Positions 8,809 through 16,665 of a DNA stretch of 64,000 nucleotides are shown here, piece after piece; within the stretch, counting starts at the first letter, position 1; every line of letters begins with the position of its first letter. This stretch comes from Chordibacter sp038110535 (GTDB lineage: Bacteria > Verrucomicrobiota > Verrucomicrobiia > Opitutales > Seribacteraceae), in contig JAYNJW010000001.1 of the NCBI GenBank assembly GCA_038110535.1, positions 49,657 through 113,656 on the forward strand, read 5' to 3'. A model generated the notes under the pieces. It was not told the DNA's origin and did not search any database. It was given only the letters and a program-made list of their open reading frames with translations. The translations under genes and the position numbers were made by a program.

Positions 8809-9054
8809 ATGTCCGATGAAAAACCTGTGGTGGCATCGAAAATGCCTTCCGTATTAGATTTGGATGCCGGAACATACTGGTGGTGTTCATGCGGAAAATC
8901 TTCCAAGCAGCCCTTTTGTGACGGTTCGCACAAAGGAACCAGTTTTACTCCACAAAAAGTAGAAATTAAAGAATCCTCAAAAGTTGCGTTTTGTAGTTGT
9001 AAGCATTCTCAAAATGGACCGTTTTGTGACGGTTCTCATAGTACTTTATCCTAA
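8809..9054 (+). CDS. Double-CDGSH iron-sulfur protein
   Basis: An 81-aa protein with two tandem CDGSH motifs, CSCGKSSKQPFCDGSH and CSCKHSQNGPFCDGSH. Each supplies three Cys and one His for a redox-active, acid-labile 2Fe-2S cluster (mitoNEET-type). The tandem arrangement is the compact bacterial form. No membrane segment is present, so it should be cytoplasmic. Its position behind korAB suggests a role in electron transfer or Fe-S handling near the oxygen-sensitive oxidoreductase, which is inference. It ends 11 bp before the convergent FecR-like gene. Confidence 0.9.
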   Translation: MSDEKPVVASKMPSVLDLDAGTYWWCSCGKSSKQPFCDGSHKGTSFTPQKVEIKESSKVAFCSCKHSQNGPFCDGSHSTLS

Positions 9055-9065
9055 TTTCTAGCACT

Positions 9066-9821
9066 TTATTCTTTCTCTGTCTCGTCGCTTCCAAATGCCC
9101 AAACCTGTAAACTTGTATCTGTTGCTGCATCACCAATCAGAGCGTTATACTTTCCTTTAAGTTTTAATTCCTGAGAATATACCGCCAAACTGATCCTGCC
9201 AAATGTTGCCAATGGATTGGGGTAGGAATTAATCAATCTACAAGTTTTAAGCAGGAGCATAAGATCGAGATCATATGCATCACCAAGCTGAGAGGGTTTC
9301 CCTAAGACCAGAACCAAGCGACCACCTTTAATTTCTTGGTTATGACCGCCCTCCGTTTTAAGTATCCCTCTACCTTCGAGAGGAATAAATTTAAAACCGC
9401 CGTTTTTTGTTGTTTCGATCAGAATCGTACCGCTCCCGACAAAGATAGCATTTGAAACAGATGAAGATAACTTAATTTCAGTTTCTTCAAGAAAACAAAA
9501 AAGCATACTTCCTGACTGCAGGAAGAAAGATTGATCATCTAGGATAGAAAGAACACTAAGACTACCGAGCCTGAGAATGATTGAGCCAACCTGGAATTCT
9601 GCCCTGGATCCCTTTGCAGAGCAAATTAGTTGGTTATAAGGAAGGACTTGATCTGCGGAAATGGATTGAATAGCCACTGAATCATTTTCTGTATCTTGAA
9701 TAGATTCAATCTTTCCCTGAACAAAGTTTACCTTGATATTACCAAAGGATTGAGAATGCAAAAAAAATGCCGCAACTAATATTGCGGCATTAAGAAAAAG
9801 TTGAAACTTACCCAGTCTCAA
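9066..9821 (-). CDS. FecR-domain-like secreted protein
   Basis: A 251-aa protein with an N-terminal signal-like segment (LFLNAAILVAAFFLHSQSFG). The next region resembles a FecR domain: a beta-rich stretch in which a baseline value is set (QVLPYNQLICSAKGSRAEFQVGSIILRLGSLSVLSIL) and then modulated, ending in KGGRLVLVLG. Unlike classical FecR it is not next to a sigma factor, so regulation of an ECF sigma is not implied. The start is TTG (9821), three bases after the stop of the beta-barrel gene. It is the last gene of a three-gene envelope cluster. Confidence 0.6.
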   Translation of the reverse strand: MRLGKFQLFLNAAILVAAFFLHSQSFGNIKVNFVQGKIESIQDTENDSVAIQSISADQVLPYNQLICSAKGSRAEFQVGSIILRLGSLSVLSILDDQSFFLQSGSMLFCFLEETEIKLSSSVSNAIFVGSGTILIETTKNGGFKFIPLEGRGILKTEGGHNQEIKGGRLVLVLGKPSQLGDAYDLDLMLLLKTCRLINSYPNPLATFGRISLAVYSQELKLKGKYNALIGDAATDTSLQVWAFGSDETEKE

Positions 9822-9824
9822 GTA

Positions 9825-10823
9825 TTAGAAACGAGCGTTTATGCCGAGTCCAGCACCAGCATCGTAACTTTTATAGTCGTAGGAAACAGATGTGCCATCT
9901 GTGGATCGGGTGCTGTAAGAATAAAAGAGGGACAGTTTGAAAGATTCTGTAATTGGATATGCTGCTTTGAGGCTCAAATCATGGGAAAGATCGCTCCGTC
10001 CATCATTTAACCCTTTATCATAATCTTTGTAGGAAATTCTGTACTTTGGAGTAATAATAACTTCATTCCATGAGTAATTAACTGCATAGGACAAGGCATA
10101 TTCGGTATTGCTTAGCTCTTTTTCGCTGGCAGTCTTTGCACCATCGGTCAATCCAGCAATCACAAATGATTCGGCTAAATGCCTGCCAATTGTCGCATCA
10201 AAAATAGCGTTTGCTGAATCATTGATGGTGTAGGATTTCATCACTCCAATATTGGGCTGAAATTCCTTAAAGTCTTCGGTGTCGTTATCTGCACTTCTAT
10301 CGTTAGCATAGCTTACGCCTGCCCGTGCGGACCATCCGTTGCCATACTGAATGAGTAAAAGTGCGTAGGCACCTGTGGAATTGTAATTGAACGAATCAAT
10401 TTCACTTTCAACATATTCGTTTGATGTCCAACTTGCCCCAATGTAAGGCGTGACCACAGAATCAGCATAATCAAATACACCCAATCCAGAACCTGCATAA
10501 AATGTGTTGGTCCACATTCCAGTTGCCTGTTGTTTTAGAGGACCATCAGTTGCCAGAGGGTTGGAACGGTAAAAATACTTAGTGTCATATCCAAAATAGG
10601 CGGATATTCCTTTGTTTTTAAGAATGACTGGTCGCTGAGCTCCTGTATCACTGGCACTGGCGGAAGAAGTGCCAGACTCTGCATTGTTGGCTGATGATAT
10701 TTGATTTGTGGCATCTGGGCGATTACTTCCTTCTATACGGTTGCGTACCTCTCGTTGGGTCTGCCCGGAAGAAAAAGTTACCGCTAATAGAGAAAGGGAG
10801 GAAAATATTGATACTGCTTTCAT
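9825..10823 (-). CDS. Outer-membrane beta-barrel protein, unknown function
   Basis: A 332-aa protein with a signal peptide (MKAVSIFSSLSLLAVTFSSGQ), then a Ser/Ala/Asn-rich linker of about 50 residues, then roughly 250 residues of alternating amphipathic strands with aromatic girdles (GISAYFGYDTKYFYRSN, YALLLIQYGNGWSARAGVSY). It ends in phenylalanine (GLGINARF), the usual BAM recognition signal. An upstream in-frame ATG at 10949 would add 42 residues and displace the signal peptide, so I chose 10823. It lies between the large surface protein and the FecR-like gene; role in pore formation, anchoring or secretion is undetermined. Confidence 0.75.
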   Translation of the reverse strand: MKAVSIFSSLSLLAVTFSSGQTQREVRNRIEGSNRPDATNQISSANNAESGTSSASASDTGAQRPVILKNKGISAYFGYDTKYFYRSNPLATDGPLKQQATGMWTNTFYAGSGLGVFDYADSVVTPYIGASWTSNEYVESEIDSFNYNSTGAYALLLIQYGNGWSARAGVSYANDRSADNDTEDFKEFQPNIGVMKSYTINDSANAIFDATIGRHLAESFVIAGLTDGAKTASEKELSNTEYALSYAVNYSWNEVIITPKYRISYKDYDKGLNDGRSDLSHDLSLKAAYPITESFKLSLFYSYSTRSTDGTSVSYDYKSYDAGAGLGINARF

Positions 10824-10857
10824 AAAATTCAATAAAATGTGCAAGGATATGGTTAAG

Positions 10858-12843
10858 TTAGCGGCTCCGTATTTTGATATGTGGGGTACCATTGGGCAGA
10901 GAACTGGAAGAGTTGATGTGTCCGTCCCCCTTAGAATAATCGAAGTCACTCGCGGTCAAAGCATTCTCGCTAATGCTGAGGTGTTTAACATTTTCAATAA
11001 AGTTAACATCTCCAACAGTTCTGCCACTGTCACCAAAATTTAAGCCACCATCTCGGCTTCTTAAAAGAACATCAGAATTCGTGGGAAAAGAAACATTGGC
11101 TAAATCAATGGTAATTGCATCCATGTAAACATCATCAACCCGACCAGCAAACGCTAAACCATTAACCTGTATAAGTTCGTTGGCGTAGATGTAAACATTG
11201 TCTGGATCAGAATTTTTTCCGCCAGTACCTACAGTAAAAGTACTCATGTTATCTCTATTTTCTTGTCCGATGTAGAGCTTGTCGAGTGATGCTAATGCTA
11301 AGTTGCCACCAGTCTTGATATCAACATTGACTAACCTCATTTCACTTTCAGAACCAAGCCCAAGGTTTGAGCCCGTGTATTCCAATGTAATGGTATCTGG
11401 ATCTGCATAATCAGCAGCATTGGCAGATGAATATTCGGAACGGAAGTATAACTCATCAGCTGCACCCAAAACCAATGCATGGTCTTCCGCATCATTGGTG
11501 TTGGTAAAGGTGGTGTCTCCAGCAATGGTGAGATCTTTTGCTGCACCGACCACAAGGATTTTTCGATCATCATGGTTAGATGCTTTGGTGAGTATGGTAG
11601 ATACATCAACGGAACTTTCAGAGCCTTTAGCACCAATGGTAATGTTGGATCCAGGGGCTAGACTTACCTTGTCCATGGAGACATGAAGAACGGTATTTTT
11701 TTGAGGATCTAGAAAGTCATTATCATTTCCGTCTGCATCACCAATGCCGGAATCGCCAGTAAGAGTGGAAAGTAAGCCCAAGTAATCAGAGGTGGAAGAA
11801 GCTTCTGTCAGGAAAGTAGACAGGCTGGAAGAAGAGGTGGCACTAGTTGAGAATCCGTTTAATGCCCCAGCGGCAAGAGTGGAGCCTTTGTCTCCTACTG
11901 CACCATATTCGATAAGAAGCTTAATTAATTCGGTGTTATAACCATTTTCGGTCAATGAAGCCGCGTTTAAAATGTCGTCAGAGGATAAGGATGTGGAACC
12001 GCTAACAGTAACATCTTCAAGGATTTTGTTTGCAATAGTTACTGCATAGGCCAAGGCTGTTTGCAATTCGGTATCTGAGTATGCAGATAAGAGAACGCCT
12101 TCATCATCAAAAATCGTTGATTTAATAGTTGATACAAGGTTTTCACCCACTGGGTCAGACGCAGTTACACTCGCATAGATGTCTGCGAGCCAGGGATTTG
12201 CAAGCACATCTCCGGCCGCATCGTCATCGATATCCTTTACTTTTTCATAAGAAGCGTCCAAATCTGCGAGTGCCGCTTCCAGTGCGGCATCGGTAAGAAC
12301 AGTACCACCAGAAGTGACAGCATTCTTAACATTGGATACACCCAATTTCTTTTGCTTAACAATTGATACCCCGGCATCTTGGTTAATTTTAATGTCATCA
12401 AGTTGTGTGGCATCAAATCCAGTAGCAGTAATTAATCCATTGAGGGAAGATAAATCATCAGCAGATTGAAAGGTAATTCCTTTTTCCGCGGCTGAGATAA
12501 TGTTATTAAAGTAGGTTGCACCCGAGGTTTTCGCCTGGGCAGAAACTGTTTTGAGGTTGGAAATTGAGCCACCCGCCTGTGCAAGCTTTACAATTTTATC
12601 GATTGTTATCCCGGAAGATAATGCAGTTGCAATCGGTAAACCAGTTTTTACCACAGTCACAATTGGGTTACTTTCGATTGTCTCAGGTGCCGCTGCTGAT
12701 TTTTGACTGGAGGAAGTAGTGACCGAGGACTCAGCAGCACTTTCACCCCCCCCTGATTGACCTTCATCCTGCCCAAATAGATGGACGAAGGGCAACAAAG
12801 AAAGAGAGATTGAAAAGGTAAGGATAGAGAATGGTTTTTTCAT
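10858..12843 (-). CDS. Large secreted/surface protein, Ser/Ala/Asp-rich, unknown
   Basis: A 661-aa protein with a classical signal peptide (MKKPFSILTFSISLSLLPFVHLFG), a low-complexity Gly/Ser/Glu stretch (25-50), then an alanine-rich, probably helical half to about residue 370. The C-terminal half looks like a parallel beta-helix of the type common in verrucomicrobial surface proteins, with repeated turns such as VGAAKDLTIAGDTTF, LVLGAADELYFRS and LALASLDKLYIGQ. It lacks a PEP-CTERM or autotransporter barrel of its own; the barrel encoded 34 bp downstream could be its partner (inference). It is the first gene of the cluster, with about 84 bp to tRNA-Leu upstream. Confidence 0.65.
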   Translation of the reverse strand: MKKPFSILTFSISLSLLPFVHLFGQDEGQSGGGESAAESSVTTSSSQKSAAAPETIESNPIVTVVKTGLPIATALSSGITIDKIVKLAQAGGSISNLKTVSAQAKTSGATYFNNIISAAEKGITFQSADDLSSLNGLITATGFDATQLDDIKINQDAGVSIVKQKKLGVSNVKNAVTSGGTVLTDAALEAALADLDASYEKVKDIDDDAAGDVLANPWLADIYASVTASDPVGENLVSTIKSTIFDDEGVLLSAYSDTELQTALAYAVTIANKILEDVTVSGSTSLSSDDILNAASLTENGYNTELIKLLIEYGAVGDKGSTLAAGALNGFSTSATSSSSLSTFLTEASSTSDYLGLLSTLTGDSGIGDADGNDNDFLDPQKNTVLHVSMDKVSLAPGSNITIGAKGSESSVDVSTILTKASNHDDRKILVVGAAKDLTIAGDTTFTNTNDAEDHALVLGAADELYFRSEYSSANAADYADPDTITLEYTGSNLGLGSESEMRLVNVDIKTGGNLALASLDKLYIGQENRDNMSTFTVGTGGKNSDPDNVYIYANELIQVNGLAFAGRVDDVYMDAITIDLANVSFPTNSDVLLRSRDGGLNFGDSGRTVGDVNFIENVKHLSISENALTASDFDYSKGDGHINSSSSLPNGTPHIKIRSR

Positions 12844-12926
12844 AGAATAAAAAGATAAACCCCAATAATTATCAAATATCGCCGTAAAACAAGACTTTTC
12901 TTTTAAAATACTTTAATAACTTCGAT

Positions 12927-13013
12927 TGGTGCCGAGGGCGAGACTTGAACTCGCACATCTTTGCAGATACTAGAACCTGAATCTAGCGCGTCTACCAATT
13001 CCGCCACCCCGGC
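12927..13013 (-). tRNA. tRNA-Leu (anticodon CAG)
   Basis: The minus strand folds as a class II tRNA: acceptor GCCGGGG paired with CCTCGGC, D-arm GGTAGACGC, anticodon stem CTAGA/TCTAG enclosing TTCAGGT (anticodon CAG), a long variable arm (TATCTGCAAAGATG), and T-arm GCGAGTTCAAGTCTCGC. The discriminator is A, and the 3' CCA is encoded (bases 12929-12927). The long variable arm agrees with leucine identity. Confidence 0.95.
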
Positions 13014-13027
13014 ATCCATGAAAGTTA

Positions 13028-13056
13028 ATACTATTTGAGAAAGGCGTTTTGGTCGA
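13028..13056 (-). promoter_or_regulatory. Candidate promoter of tRNA-Leu
   Basis: On the minus strand TCGACC (13056-13051), a 17-bp spacer and TAGTAT (13033-13028) lie just before the tRNA. They match the sigma-70 hexamers at 4 and 5 of 6 positions. A start near 13021 would leave a leader of about 8 bases before the mature 5' end. Confidence 0.4.
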
Positions 13057-13082
13057 GTTAAAATCACCAGCAATAACTGAGC

Positions 13083-13748
13083 CTAAAAACTCTCAAATGC
13101 TAAAGGAATGGTCCTTTCCCGTTCGCCCGATGGCAGAAGCGCGAGATACCTGTCATTCTCTGGCAAATCCTCAGGGTCCAATAGTTCGGGATCATCGAAT
13201 ACATGGGAAATTCTGCGAGGTGTGGGGTCCAGTATTCTTGACCATGAATTATTTTTTTGGGCGAGAATATACTTCTCCATGGGGTAATGCATGGTTTGGT
13301 ATCTCTCCTGAATGTCCTTAATCAGGGCTGATGTGTCATTGGATCGGGAAACAAAAAGCAACACATCTGTAAAATGGGTAACCCCATCCAACCAGTTTTG
13401 AAAGAGGGGGGGTGGATTTAAGAGAATGGGAGAGTATAGAAAAAGAATAAATCGACCCATGACTAAATCATCCACTTTTTTTAGAGTTTGCAGGATGGCA
13501 TCAATCTGGGTGGCCAGACAGATTCGATTCGATAAAAATAAGAAAATCTCAACTGGGTTCTCACTCTGATTGGTGCAAAATTCCAAAATTTTATTATCAT
13601 CCAAAAGTTTCCATGATCCAGAATCGCCAGTATTATTCTCAGGGAATAAAAAACTTGGAGGCGGAGATTCCCCCCGGGTTGCATCTTGGAGAATCTGTGA
13701 TGCATTTGCACCCGGAGTATCCATGACCAGGTGGATTGTCTTGTTCAC
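13083..13748 (-). CDS. Conserved-looking hypothetical protein downstream of aroC
   Basis: A 221-aa soluble protein starting most likely at a GTG (13748) one base after the aroC stop; an upstream ATG at 13802 would overlap aroC by 53 bp. The N terminus MNKTIHLVMDTPGANAS looks like a first beta-strand and loop of an alpha/beta fold. Later segments are MGRFILFLYSPILL, FQNWLDGVTHFTDVLLFVSR and YPMEKYILAQ. The order of hydrophobic strands recalls the core of a P-loop GTPase of CobW style, but no Walker A motif is present, so I make no functional call. Tight coupling to aroC suggests co-transcription. Confidence 0.6.
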   Translation of the reverse strand: MNKTIHLVMDTPGANASQILQDATRGESPPPSFLFPENNTGDSGSWKLLDDNKILEFCTNQSENPVEIFLFLSNRICLATQIDAILQTLKKVDDLVMGRFILFLYSPILLNPPPLFQNWLDGVTHFTDVLLFVSRSNDTSALIKDIQERYQTMHYPMEKYILAQKNNSWSRILDPTPRRISHVFDDPELLDPEDLPENDRYLALLPSGERERTIPLAFESF

Positions 13749-13749
13749 T

Positions 13750-14841
13750 TTATGAAAAAGTAAAAGATTGGCACTGGGCCGCGTGGCGCATCTTATGATC
13801 AACCAGGACCAGGGCAGTCATCGCTTCCACGATAGGAACTGCCCGAGGAAGAACGCATGGGTCATGTCTTCCACGGCCCATCAATTCGGTTTCTTGCCCC
13901 GCACGATCAACGGTCTTTTGCTTCTGTAAAACCGTGGCAGTGGGCTTAAATGCAGTACGAAAATAAAGTTCCTCACCGTTACTAATGCCACCTTGGACCC
14001 CTCCCGACCGGTTAGAGGATGTACGGACTTCACCATCACGGGATTCGTATAAGTCGTTGTGCTCAGAACCCTTGAGATAGGTGCCGGCAAATCCACTCCC
14101 CACTTCAAACCCCTTGGTTGAAGGCAGTCCGAGCATCGCTTTGGCCAAGTCAGCCTCTAAACGGTCAAATACGGGAGCACCCCATCCCACCGGAAGTCCG
14201 CCCACCCGGCAAAGAATAGATCCGCCCACTGAATCACCTGCTTTTTTGGCTTCGAGAATGCATTGCTCCATTTTGGCCGCTGTCTCGAAATCTGGGCATC
14301 GAGTAGGAGATTTTTCCACTTGCTCGAGCTCAGGAATGTTCGCAATCGATGGAGATTCGATATTTTGAATCCGTTCCACATAAGCACGGATAACCACTCC
14401 ATCGAAAGAAAGAATTTTTTTGGCAACAGCACCAGCCGCCACCCGGGCGATCGTTTCGCGGGCGGAGGAACGTCCGCCACCTTCGTGGTTACGGTGGCCA
14501 AATTTTGTCTGGTAAGTGAAATCGGCATGGGAAGGACGAAATTTCTCCTTCATTTCGTCATAAGCTTGCGGTCGTGCATCCTCATTTCGGACAAGCATGG
14601 CCAGAGGAGTACCAAGGGTGAGCCCTTCGTAAACCCCGGAAAGAATTTCAACTCTGTCCGCTTCGTCACGGGGAGTAGTAATTTTACTCTGACCGGGCCG
14701 TCTTCTTTGCAGGTCTGGCTGAATGTCATCCACGGATAAAGGCAGTCGGGGGGGGCAGCCATCTATGACCACACCAATTCCGCCCCCGTGGCTCTCTCCC
14801 CAGGAGCTGATTCTGAAAAGATTTCCAAATGAATTACCCAT
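13750..14841 (-). CDS. aroC: Chorismate synthase
   Basis: A 363-aa enzyme catalysing the FMN-dependent conversion of EPSP to chorismate, the last step of the shikimate pathway. Family motifs are GNSFGNLFRISSWGESHGGGIG at the N terminus, RRRPGQSKITTPRDE, HADFTYQTKFG, NHEGGGRSSARET, SNRSGGVQGGISNG and GRHDPCVLPRAVPIVEAM. The ATG at 14841 gives the standard N terminus; a longer frame to 14916 lacks any conserved sequence. The gene diverges from the SRP RNA; the hypothetical gene follows on its 3' side. Confidence 0.97.
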   Translation of the reverse strand: MGNSFGNLFRISSWGESHGGGIGVVIDGCPPRLPLSVDDIQPDLQRRRPGQSKITTPRDEADRVEILSGVYEGLTLGTPLAMLVRNEDARPQAYDEMKEKFRPSHADFTYQTKFGHRNHEGGGRSSARETIARVAAGAVAKKILSFDGVVIRAYVERIQNIESPSIANIPELEQVEKSPTRCPDFETAAKMEQCILEAKKAGDSVGGSILCRVGGLPVGWGAPVFDRLEADLAKAMLGLPSTKGFEVGSGFAGTYLKGSEHNDLYESRDGEVRTSSNRSGGVQGGISNGEELYFRTAFKPTATVLQKQKTVDRAGQETELMGRGRHDPCVLPRAVPIVEAMTALVLVDHKMRHAAQCQSFTFS

Positions 14842-14922
14842 ACCCGTTTCAACTATTTTTAATCCTAAAAGGCAAAAGGAAAAGGCGATTGTTTGATTGT
14901 TGAGAAATTTTGGCAAAAATAG

Positions 14923-14954
14923 TTGCTCTCCATACCAAACTGATGATTTATTAT
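14923..14954 (+). promoter_or_regulatory. Candidate promoter of the SRP RNA
   Basis: TATTAT (14949-14954, 5 of 6 matches to the -10 consensus) lies 7 bases before the predicted RNA 5' end. TTGCTC at 14923-14928 may be the -35 element, but the spacer to that -10 is 20 bp, or 18 bp to an overlapping TTTATT. The -10 element is the firmer part of this call. Confidence 0.35.
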
Positions 14955-14961
14955 TAACCTA

Positions 14962-15057
14962 GGTCGGGTCCCATGCGACAACGATTGGAAGAACCCCGTC
15001 AGGTCCGGAAGGAAGCAGCGGCATTCTCAATGGTTGTGTGCTGTGGGGTGCCTGGCC
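14962..15057 (+). ncRNA. ffs: Signal recognition particle RNA (4.5S, small bacterial type)
   Basis: The diagnostic domain IV core is present: TCAGGTCCGGAAGGAAGCAGC (14999-15019), with its GGAA tetraloop and the asymmetric internal loop bound by Ffh. The ends pair: GGTCGGGT at 14962-14969 with GCCTGGCC at 15050-15057, using G-T wobbles. Length (about 96 nt) matches the Alu-less bacterial SRP RNA that targets membrane and secreted proteins with Ffh. A run of T follows immediately. Its position directly upstream of dnaX recalls the arrangement in several other bacterial groups. Confidence 0.93.
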
Positions 15058-15063
15058 TTTTTT
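15050..15063 (+). terminator. Terminator at the end of the SRP RNA
   Basis: The 3' strand of the SRP RNA terminal helix runs directly into six T residues (15058-15063). The RNA's own long hairpin plus the U tract should act as an intrinsic terminator, separating ffs from dnaX at least in part. Confidence 0.55.
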
Positions 15064-15153
15064 GTGCATGTTTACACTTTACTATCGCAATCCTGAATTG
15101 TCTTTGTCTTGCATGGTTGAACAAAGAAGAGCAGAAAAGATACCCATAACAAA

Positions 15154-16647
15154 ATGTCAACGGACTCATATCAGGTAATTGCACGAAGATGGAGACCCAA
15201 ACAATTTTCAGAATTGGTTGGACAGGACCATGTTGTGCGAACCCTTGGTAATGCCATAAATCTTGGCAGAATTGCCCATGCTTATTTATTTGTCGGTCCG
15301 CGCGGAACCGGAAAAACGTCATCTGCCCGATTATTCGCAAAATCCCTGAACTGGGAAAATGGTCCTTCGCTTGAAGTTCCAGACGATTCGGAGATTGGAC
15401 GGGCAATTATGGAGGGTAGATGCTTGGATGTAATCGAGATTGATGGAGCGTCTAACAATTCGGTGGAACAGGTCAGAGATCTTCGGGATGAGTGTCAGTA
15501 CGCACCCTCCCAATGCAGGTATAAAATCTATGTTATTGATGAGGTCCACATGTTAAGCCAGCAGGCTTTTAATGCTTTGCTCAAAACACTTGAAGAACCG
15601 CCACCCCATGTAAAATTTGTCTTTGCCACCACTGAGTCCCACAAAGTCTTGCCCACAATCGTTTCCAGGTGTCAACGATTTGAATTCCGATCGATTCCAG
15701 CTCCATTAATTGTGCAAAAACTTGGAGAAATCTGTGAGGTTGAAAAAATTGAGGTCGAAGAAAACGCCCTTCATGCAATCGCTCGCATGGCAATGGGTGG
15801 CATGCGAGATGCCCAGAGCATTTTAGATCAAATGATATCATTTTGCGGAAAGTCGATCAAACAGACGGATGTTTTGGAGGTGTATGGTTTGGCATCCTCC
15901 GAGCAGATCAGTACCTTGCAGGAAGCTGTGATTTCGGGCAATTATGATACAATCCTAAAAATCACGGATGAATTTTCACAGAATGGGCTAGATTTTTATC
16001 GGGCCTTACTGGATTTGTCTGAACACTTTCGTTCCCTCCTGGTTCTTTCCATGAATTCATCAGGTTCGTTAGTTGCACCCGAACAAGTTGCGAGGATTTT
16101 GGATGAATTAAGGGAGGGAGAGACCTTGGTCCGTTCGGGCCTGTCTGAGAAGGCAAATTTTGAAGTTACTCTGTTTCGGGCTGTTGAAGCAGGCAGGACC
16201 CGCTCAATCGATCAGGTAATTCGCAAAATTTCTCAGATTCTTCCACAAGATTCGAAAAAAAAAACTGAGCTAAGGACTCTGCCTTCTGAATGCAAAGGCA
16301 AACCTTCGGGTAATTCAGGGAATCTTGGATTTAAAGACGAGGACCCAGATGATTCTCGGAACAGGGCAAAATCTGATTCAGCAGAATCTGTGGATCCGCC
16401 CGCTCAAGAAGAGACCGAGGGAGGAGGGTCGGTCGAGATGGACGGACTAGAGGAAGGTTTGGTTGATGATCGTGAATTAACAAAATTCAGGAAAGACAAT
16501 ATGCAACCACCGTTGCAGACAACTGACCCTGAAATAATTAGTGCACGAATAGAATCGCTACCCCCTGCTGTGCGCAAAGTAATTGATGAAAAATTTCAAG
16601 GTGAGTACTTTGCCATTGAACGTATCGATCAAAGCAAACTTATCTAG
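15154..16647 (+). CDS. dnaX: DNA polymerase III subunits gamma/tau
   Basis: A 497-aa clamp-loader AAA+ ATPase. Walker A is GPRGTGKT (48-55), Walker B VIDEVHML (about 127-134), sensor 1 FVFATTE and the arginine-finger SRCQRFEF. Domain III ends near residue 360; a charged, acidic linker and a conserved C-terminal piece (about 450-497) follow, as in a short tau. The zinc-binding module is degenerate: where LNC-x-C-x2-C-x2-C is normal there is LNWENGPSLEVPDDSEIGR (65-83), with no cysteine. Codons 368-370 lie in an A10 tract (16255-16264), after which both shifted frames meet a stop within 9 bases, so a gamma-like product of about 371 aa could be made. The gene lies downstream of ffs. Confidence 0.96.
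   Translation: MSTDSYQVIARRWRPKQFSELVGQDHVVRTLGNAINLGRIAHAYLFVGPRGTGKTSSARLFAKSLNWENGPSLEVPDDSEIGRAIMEGRCLDVIEIDGASNNSVEQVRDLRDECQYAPSQCRYKIYVIDEVHMLSQQAFNALLKTLEEPPPHVKFVFATTESHKVLPTIVSRCQRFEFRSIPAPLIVQKLGEICEVEKIEVEENALHAIARMAMGGMRDAQSILDQMISFCGKSIKQTDVLEVYGLASSEQISTLQEAVISGNYDTILKITDEFSQNGLDFYRALLDLSEHFRSLLVLSMNSSGSLVAPEQVARILDELREGETLVRSGLSEKANFEVTLFRAVEAGRTRSIDQVIRKISQILPQDSKKKTELRTLPSECKGKPSGNSGNLGFKDEDPDDSRNRAKSDSAESVDPPAQEETEGGGSVEMDGLEEGLVDDRELTKFRKDNMQPPLQTTDPEIISARIESLPPAVRKVIDEKFQGEYFAIERIDQSKLI
16255..16264 (+). other. A10 slippage tract in dnaX with flanking out-of-frame stops
   Basis: Ten consecutive A residues encode Lys-Lys-Lys and the first base of Thr. A -1 ribosomal shift, or one extra A in the mRNA, reads AAC then TGA (stop 16266-16268). 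A +1 shift, or loss of one A, reads CTG AGC TAA (stop 16271-16273). The tract falls just after clamp-loader domain III, where gamma ends relative to tau in other bacteria. Confidence 0.6.
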
Positions 16648-16665
16648 CTTGGTCGAAACATGTTG

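Noticed and set aside
9066..9821. FecR anti-sigma regulator of an iron-uptake system
   Set aside because: No ECF sigma factor or TonB-dependent receptor is adjacent, and the protein has an N-terminal signal-like helix rather than a cytoplasmic anti-sigma domain.
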